Below, piece after piece: positions 52,401 to 60,814 of a DNA stretch of 64,000 nt. The notes below the pieces were generated by a model. It saw only the letters and a program-made list of their open reading frames with translations, was not told the origin of the DNA and made no database searches. The DNA comes from Symbiodinium natans (taxonomy: Eukaryota; Sar; Dinophyceae; Suessiales; Symbiodiniaceae), in assembly GCA_905221605.1 (NCBI GenBank), contig CAJNDS010002780.1, positions 62,001-126,000 of the forward strand, read 5' to 3'. The first letter of the stretch is position 1; every line of letters starts with the position of its first letter. The position numbers and the translations under genes were made by a program.

Positions 52401-55400
52401 ATGTGTGTGGCTTTGGTGACTATAAAGAGGGTCAGCTGTGGGTTGAGGATGAAAAGGTTTTGGAGGAAGGAGCTGAAGTGGTGGAGCAATCCTATGGGAA
52501 GAAAGTCTTACCTGGAAAATTGGTGGATATCCACTGGAACTTCATGTCGTTCTTTCCGAGAAAACTGCATGGTCCTATGCCTTGGAAAGGGAACAGGGTA
52601 TCCTTGACAGGGTACACACCTGTTTTTATGGAGCGTTTGAGCTACAAGGATAGGTGCTATCTTCTCCAATGCAAGTTTCCTCTTCCGGAACCACAAGCTG
52701 AAGAAGGTGAAACAAGGAAATGGTTAAAAATGACGCTGAGAGAAACCTCGCTGGACGACCTTGCAGAGGAGGTAGACTATGCTGTGTTCGAAGCGCATCA
52801 ATGGGCTCTAGAGGAGCATTTGAGTATTCGACGCCTAATTGCTGAACAGGAATGTTGCATTTTGGACGAGTTCCATGGATCGGCCAATGAGTCGAATGAG
52901 GAAAAAGGATCAGAGACTAGAGAATGGCTGGTTAAAGCAAAAAGGGCTGAGGAACAGCTCTCGAAGTTTTTGGTCAAAGCAGCTCAAGTTCAGCAGGTGG
53001 TACAGGAGAATACCGCGCTGGAGGCAGCAGAGGAGGTTGAGTTCCTGCAAACAAAAACGATTCCTACACAAGAAGCCATGCAAGAGCTGGAAAAGTGGAG
53101 GGATTCATTGTCGGACGAGGTGAAGTCTTTGGTTAAAGAGTTGGAGGTGGTGGAACCAACAACTCAAGAAAAGTTGGACAAATTGGCGGAAGAGCCTAAT
53201 GCACCGGTGATTGAGTACGTTCCCAGTCTGGTGGTGTTTACCCGAAAGCAAGGGACAGGGAGGAGGCGTGCCCGTATCTGTGCATGTGGGAACTTTATTT
53301 CGTCAACGGCAGCTACAGAATACGAAGGGCCAAGGTCCCTCAGTCGTCACTCGCTGTACGCTCCAGGTTTAGATTCAACTACATTTAGGTGTCAAGTGAG
53401 GCACGCAGCACATATGGTGTGGATCATCGCTGGCTTAGACATCTCCAAAGCTTTTCTGACGGCGCCGATGAATAGGGCGCAAAGAGAAGGGCGTCTGGTG
53501 GTGGTGCAGCCCCCAAGGGCGGCGGTGAAATTGGGTCTTTGCACAAAAGAGGAGCGGTGGATTGTGAGGAAGGCCTTGTACGGTTTGGCCGAAAGTCCTG
53601 CAGCATGGGTGGAGTGGCGAGACCAACGTCTTCAAGGCATGTCTTGGGTGTCAAAAGATGGACAAGCAATGAGCTTTCAGAGGTCCAACGCAGACCCAAG
53701 TCTGTTCCTTATTATGGCGCAAGAGAAGCCGGAAGGTGTAAGCAAGTTGGTGGGGACAATGGGTCTTTACGTGGATGATTTTTTGATGGCTGGGACTATG
53801 ACAGTGCTCCGGGAAGCCTTGGAACAGATCAGGAAGGAGTGGAAAACTTCTGAACCCGAGTTCTGTGGTCCAGGCTGTGGTGATGGATTCCTGAAGTTTT
53901 TGGGTGTCCAAATCTGGTATCGAAATGGCAGCTTCTTTCTCAACCAGGAGGACTTCGTGAGAGATTTGCTGAACCGAAGAGGGTATCAGATTGATGAAAC
54001 TGGAAAAGGTAGTAACCTGCCAATGGTGAAAGAAACTCCAGGTGAAGAAGAGGAGGTGGATATTCCTTCCTTGCGAGCGGCTCAAGGTGCCGTAGGGGAG
54101 TTCCTCTGGGTGGCAATCAAAACTCGACCTGATTTGGCTTTCTGCACAAGCCAGTTGTCTTTGTGGACATCCCGAAGGCCGCGATTTGTGGTTAAAAAGG
54201 CTGAGGAGGTATTTCGATACCTTGCTGCAACTCCAACGTTAGGCCTGACGTTTGGTGCAATCGCAACATGCGAAAAAGAAAGGAATGAGGTGTTGCGTTA
54301 TGGGCGAGGCGTCAAGGTGGTGGAGTCTTACGCGGATGCCAGCTTTGCAGCAGGTGAAAATGAAAAGAGCCACTCAGGAGCGGTGGTAGTTTGGGGTGAT
54401 TGTCCGGTGATGTGGGCAACACAGAGACAATCAACCGTGGCGTTAAGTACCGCTGAAGCTGAATTACATGCGTCCATAGAGGGAGCAACGATGATTCAGT
54501 CGTGCACCCCTATAATTGCCGCTTTGGTTGGAACAGGTGAAGAATCGCTGCAAAAGGTGCTGTATACAGATTCGGTTTCGACGTGCTCGATCATTCAATA
54601 TCCTGCTGGTAGCTGGAGAACAAGACACCTGAGAATTCGAGCAGCTGGAGTCAGGTCTCTGGTGGACCGTGGTTACATGGTGATAGCGCATCTTCGTGGT
54701 GAGTATATGATTGCTGATCTGTTGACAAAATTGATGAGTGGACAGGTTTATGCAAAGCAAAAGGCACTTTGGGGTCTCCAACTGTTAGTGCAAGGAACTG
54801 ACTTGAAAAGGGCCTCTCTTGCAATGGCGGTCATGATGGTGGCTGCATCCCTGCAAGGGATGGCAACAGGTGGAGAAGAAGTGTCAGCTGCTGGTTTCTT
54901 TTGCTCGGAAGAAGGGGTGTGCCAGGTCGCCAATACATCTACGGTTATGGTTCTGGCTCAAGGTATTGAAATGGTTATCAACAATTCAGACCTTGTTGCG
55001 TATTTGGTGGCAGCAATCATAATCTGGGAATTGACATGGTGCCTCTTTCGGCGGCTGTACAAATGGCTGTGGATCAAGAAAGTGGTGGTTATTCCTGCGA
55101 GTGCCACTTTGTATACAACAGTGGGTGGGAACTGTATGCACGCAAGCAGTGACTGTGATGTTCTGCGATATTCACAGCCCAGGGCTAAGACGCTTTGTAA
55201 GCATTGCCTCAAGGATGGCTGGGTGGTGAATGCTGAGTTCCTTGGTGAGGAACGGGCCGCTGGAACGTAAACTTTTTCAAGTTCGAGGTGAAGAAATCCT
55301 CAATGGTAAGGGATTCGGCCAATGAGCTGAAGGGTCGTCCTGGAAGACGTAAAACCATAATGTGCATTTCAAGCAGCTGGCTGCTGCCTAAACGGTGGTT

Positions 55401-58400
55401 TTTGGCCCAGGATCTGCACCTCCAACGTGTCCTAGGAAATCCTAGGACAGGGGGAGTGCGGAGCTGCTGCTGGTATTGTAGAAAAGAGTTAGTGTTGGGA
55501 GTTGAAAGGGTTAACAAACCCGGAAATCATGTTTGGCTCAAGACCCTGGGCAATGCGCCCTACAGAAAAGGTGTGTTTGGTTGTTCTTTGGGTTTTGTTG
55601 TTGGTTGTTCCAGGGGAATCAAGGGTTTCTGTTGGGGTTGACTGTTTGGTTTCTCGTCCCCCTTCGGTTGCCCCCCGAATAGGGTTTAGGGTTTAGGGTT
55701 TGGGGTTTGGGGTTTGGGGTTTTGGGTTCTTCATAACCCATCTTTCGCCCAGGCTCTAAACTGCTAAGAACCTAAATGCCCAATCCACAAACCCTAAGCC
55801 CGTACTGTAATCCTCATGCCCAAGACCACCTTCAAACCCTTAAACCCTACCCTAAGGACCCATGTACCAAAATAGGGAATTCTTTGGCCTTAAAGTACTT
55901 TTTGTATAAGGACTTTGGGACCCAAGTGTGTGTATATGTATATATAGAAACATGGACCCGTAGGGCTAAACCTTAGGCCCTGAACCCTAAACCTGAACCT
56001 CCTGCAAGGCTCATCGTACTCAGCCATCAAGGGCGTAGGGTTTAGGGTTTAGGGTTTAGGGTTTAGGGTTTAGGGTTTAGGGCTTAGGGGCCTGTTGCGA
56101 TAGCATAGGGGCTGACAGGTGCTCAGGTTGTGGCGCCACTCGGAGTGAGCCTCTCAACCCTAAAGCCCAAACCTGAGCCCTGACCTTATGCTCTATAAAC
56201 CCAAAACCCAAAATGCCCGCCCCCTCCCCCAAGGTTTTTTCGGGAGCCCAAACAACCCTAAACCCCATAAAGCCCTAAGCCCTCTAGGACCGGCTTAACA
56301 TCTACGAAGCTGAGGGTTTAAGTCAACCTGCTGCCCCCTTTCGGGAGTTTTTAGGGTTTAGCGCTTAGGGTTTTCGGCCCGCACGTCACGGCACTGAGGC
56401 CGAACGGAAACAAGCTGGTTAACCTGCTCCGACTGGACTACAACCAGGTCCGGATCGCACTGAACAACCCACAGCAGGGTCTAGGGTGTGTAGGGTTTCG
56501 GGCTAGCCCCCAAACCTTATGGCTAAGCCCCCCCCCCAAACCTATGCCCTACAAACCCGAAATGGGGGTTTACGATAGTAAGGGACCTCTTAACATCGGC
56601 CCCACTTAGTAGGATCCCCTTATACCTAAACCCTAAACCCTAAACCCTAAACCCTAAACCCTAAACCCTAAACCCTAAACCCTAAACCCTAAACCCTAAA
56701 CCCTAAACCCAAATAAGGAACCCCTTGTACCTTATGAACCCTTAATGCTGTCCCATTGCATCAATCCGGGGCTGAGTCCTTAAGAGCCCCTAAACCCTAA
56801 ACCCTAAACCCTAAACCCCTAATCCCAGAAAGCTCTCAGCCCTATGCCCCGAAAACCCTCACCGGCTGGAGGTTCGGATTTGGGGGTTTACGAAATAGGG
56901 GACCCCCAAAAACGATCCCCAAATAGTAGGATCCCCTTATTATATAATCACGACCCCAAGCAGGCACCCTAATCTCGGAAACCCTCCAAATCACTAAGTC
57001 AGGTCCAATGAGAAAGACAGTGATACTTGAATCTTGACATCTTCTACTGATTGCTTAAGAACCTCCACAAAAATGCAAAAGCATTTTCGTCATAAGGGAT
57101 ATAGGGATGTTGTGAAAAATGGGGGGGTTCTAAGCAAATCGTAGTCTTTAAGAACCCTCCTCCTCCTCCTCCCCCTGTGACAGTTCGGCACGCTGGGCGT
57201 CGAGCGCCTCTCGCAGGGACTGAGTCAGCTGGGACCCCAAGCGCCCCGGGGTTTGGGGTCTAGGGGTATATGGTTTGGGGTTTAGGGTTTAGGGTGTAGA
57301 GTTTGGGGTTTAGGGTTTAGGGTTTAGGGTTTCGGGCTTAGGGTTTAGGGTTTGAGTCTAGGGTTACATGGTCCCTTAATCTGGTCCTGTACCTCCTGTA
57401 AAAAAGTGTTCTGATGTATGGGCCCTTGGGTTGTATAGGGTATATAAGGGGTATAGAAGGGTTCCCCTTGCTAAGGGCCCATACTATGGGACCATGTAAC
57501 TACCCTGTGTTTATAGGGTTTGGGGTCTAGGGTTTAGAGTTCTGGGTTTGAGGTTTAACAGGGTTTGGGGTTTAGAGTTTAGAGTTTGAGGTTTAGCAGG
57601 GTCTAGGGTTTAGAGTTTAGGGTTTGAGGCTTAGTAAAGTTTAGGGCTTGGGGCTTAATTAGGGTTTAGGGCATAGGGTTCTGGTTTAGTTTGGTTCAGC
57701 CTGAGGGTTTAGGGCTTAGAGTTCAGTATCCGAGGTCCAGGCACTCACTAGAAAAGGCCGTGGGTTTGTGGTTTAGTGGGGTTTAGGGCTTAGGATGTTG
57801 GGGCTGGGTGTAGAGTTTAGGGCTTGAGGTTTAGTAGGGCTCGAGGTTTAGTTAGAGCTTAGGGTTTCGGCTTTGAGGTTTAGTAGGGGGTTTAGAGTTT
57901 ACTTAGGGCTTCGGGTTTGGAGCTTCGGGCTTGGGGTTTAGATTTTCGGGCTTGAGGTTTAGTAGGGCTTAGGTCTAGAGTGCAGGGTTTCAGGTTTAGT
58001 GTTTGGGCTTGGGGTACAGTAGGGTCTCCGGATTAGCTGATAGCTTAGGGTTGCACCAGAGGTCGAGACAGCTTTGGCTCAGCGTGTTTTGGGTTTAGGG
58101 ATTAGGCCTTAGGGTTTTGGGTTAGCTCAGCTTCCAAATTAACCCCTCGGCCCTTAACCCTAAACCCTCAACCCTTATCAACCCCTCGAAGCCAAGTAAC
58201 AGGCAACGTCTTTCCAGGTGCAAGCAATTTGCTTGGCCTTCAAGCGAGATCGCCTGAATGCAAGAGATGACACTGCCACACGGGCCAAGCATTGGATGGG
58301 CCTCAGAGCGGCTACATGTTTCTTCAGCAGGAACTCCTCCTGAACGTTCGAGGCAGCATAGCAGAAGGTTCCCAAAATCAGGAGGAGATCCCCTTAACCT

Positions 58401-60783
58401 TCAACTTACCCCAAAACCCTCCACCCGAATCAATCTCGCAGCCCTGGACCCGCCGCCGACCGCATCTTTGGGTTTCGGCGAGTGACTGACGTTGCGCTGA
58501 GACCGGTAATGTGTTGTTGGCGACTTCCTTCATTCCTTGGACCTCTGTCGAGTGGCGGAAGGTTGAAGTGCAGGACTTTATCCGCAGGGTCCTTGGGCAC
58601 AGCCCGGGCCCCGAGCCTGTGTTGTTCTTCCTCACCTGGAAACAGCTGGGGAAGCAGGGAATGGCTTCGTTCCTACGCCGGCTCATGTTTCCCTGCGAGC
58701 CTCAGATCTTGTGGCACATCGACGTGTGTGTGTGTGTGTGTATTGGTTGTTTAATGTTGGGTTTGGGGTGTCCTCCAGCGCGCCATAAGCCCTTGAACCT
58801 TTAGGATTCAGTGTTTAGGGCATACGGGAAGTCCCAACTCCCCTATGAATCCTAAATTCACTTCCGACCCTAAAATCCAAACGCTTGGACCACTCATCCC
58901 TATATGTATAAGCCCACCGTGAAACGATGCCCTACAAGCCCTACAAATGCCACCTTGAGACCTCATGGCAGAAACACTTGTACATACGCGATCACCCTTA
59001 CGCGAAGCCCATTCCCTAAAGCCTAGACAAAACGTTGAACGGACAAGGAAGACCAAAGTGCACCCGACGCTAAACCCTAAACCCTAAACGCTAAACCCTA
59101 AACCCTAAACCCAACCCTAAACCCCACGCCCGCAATACCAAGGAATGCCACCTTGAGACAGCTCTCCCTGAATTACTGCGGCATTGGCGAGGCAGAACGC
59201 GTAGGGCCGCGGGCTTTTCGGCCGAGGGTTTTTAGGGTTTACAACCCTAGACCCTAAACCCTAAGTCCGGAGTTCTTAGATGCGCTTCATTTGCCTTGTA
59301 GAAGTCAAGGGGCCATACTTCAGAGTCCTCTAACACAGGCACGACCATATCAAGGCAACCACATAGCTACTCTTTGAAGTCCGGATTTGGGGTTTAACCT
59401 TGAAAACCCCTCAGCCCTAAACCCTAAACCCTAAACCCTAAACCCTAAACCCTAAACCCTAAACCCTAAACCCTGAGGTTTTGCACTTGAAATCTCGAAA
59501 GTTCGTAAAGACCCGCAACCACCCCCCCCCCCCCCGGCCCGGTGTGCTAGGACAAGGGAGGCCAGGGTTCTGGCTTTAGGGCTTAGGGTTTAGGGTTTAG
59601 GGTTTAGGGTTTAGGGTTTAGGGTTTAGGGTTTAGGAATCCTGGAGGCCGCACACAGGGGTGTGCGCGCTATATACAGCGTGTAGGAAGCAGCAATGACA
59701 GTGGGAATATGTGTGGTAGTAGCAATACCAAGAAGGAGATACCGTAATAGCTAAGTGTGCAGTATGGTGCTTGTTGCAAATCCCACCAGCAACAGCCTCA
59801 ACCCCTTCAACCCCGAAATGCATCTGAAATCTTCATCCCAAAACTTACTGCTTTTTCTATATTCTTATATATGCGATCGAATGGATTCTATTCAGGGAAC
59901 CCTAATCCCTAAAACTCTGAACCCTCAAGCTAAAGAAGCTCTGTGCAGGATGGTGGACAGTACATTGCCCACATCCTCATCTACTACAAGACCGCCGTAG
60001 GGTTTTCCAGGGTCTTTGGGGCGGGCTTATAGGGTCTAGGCCTAGGGTTTAGGGTTGAATTAGGGTTTAGGGTTTAGGGTTTAGGGTTTAGGGTTTAGGG
60101 TTTAGGGGGGGCTCTAAGGCTACATCGCCTCCTTGAACAAGTGTACACGGGCCTGCAGCCCCAGAGGAGCTTCGAACCTGAACACGTAAACAGTAGATGC
60201 CTTCCACTAAGGATCCACGTACCTGAGTCGGGAAAACTTGGGCCTTAAAGTACTTGCTAAAAAAGGACTTTGGGGTCCAACTATATAATCAGGTACATGG
60301 GCCTTTAGGGTTCAATCTAGATCCCCAACTCTCTAGCTGACGCCCTTACCCCGAGGTTCCAGCTCATTTCTGGCGACCCTTGCAAGAAAATCTGTTGAGT
60401 CTGCAGATGCGCCAGGACAGGAGGGGCAATACTGGAGTTTCGACACCAATGAGCTTCGCGACAAGAAAAGGAATGGTCTTCGCAGGCTACATAGTAGCCA
60501 AAGTGTCAAGCTGAGTCAAGCTTGTACGGTGCAATCACGACGCTGGGGGGGGCTCAAGGCGACGTACTATCAAGATCTGCACATCTCATCACTGTTGCCG
60601 CATTTTGCCGGCTCGATTCAGGGGCTGAGGTAAATATGGGCTTGCAAAAATCCTGAACCCCTACAGCCTGAACGGCCCCCTACTCCCTAAAACCTAAACC
60701 CTAGGCCAGCTTCTACCAAAATCGTGGATGTGCAGGGCTCCAACCTACCAGGTCAAGAACAGAAAGAGTTTTTTTTTTTTTTT

Positions 60784-60814
<31 letters not shown>

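Larger units (their letters stand above)
45760..55684 (+). mobile_element. Intact Ty1/copia-order LTR retrotransposon with extra base-modification-type domains
   Basis: Complete element: 5' LTR 45765-45987, primer binding site 45988-46000, one ORF 46049-55270, purine tract 55449-55456, 3' LTR 55457-55679. The five bases TAGGG flank both ends (45760-45764 and 55680-55684), consistent with a 5-bp target-site duplication, though the target is a TTTAGGG repeat. PR-INT-RT-RH order and the YVDD reverse transcriptase define the copia type. The LTRs differ at one of 223 positions (T at 45919, C at 55611) and the ORF is unbroken, so insertion is recent and the copy may be active. It lies in sense in an intron of the LRR gene. 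Confidence 0.96.

Noticed and set aside
46023-55517. Many minus-strand and alternate-frame ORFs within the copia element
   Set aside because: They overlap the 9.2-kb frame whose domains are all recognisable; they are shadows.
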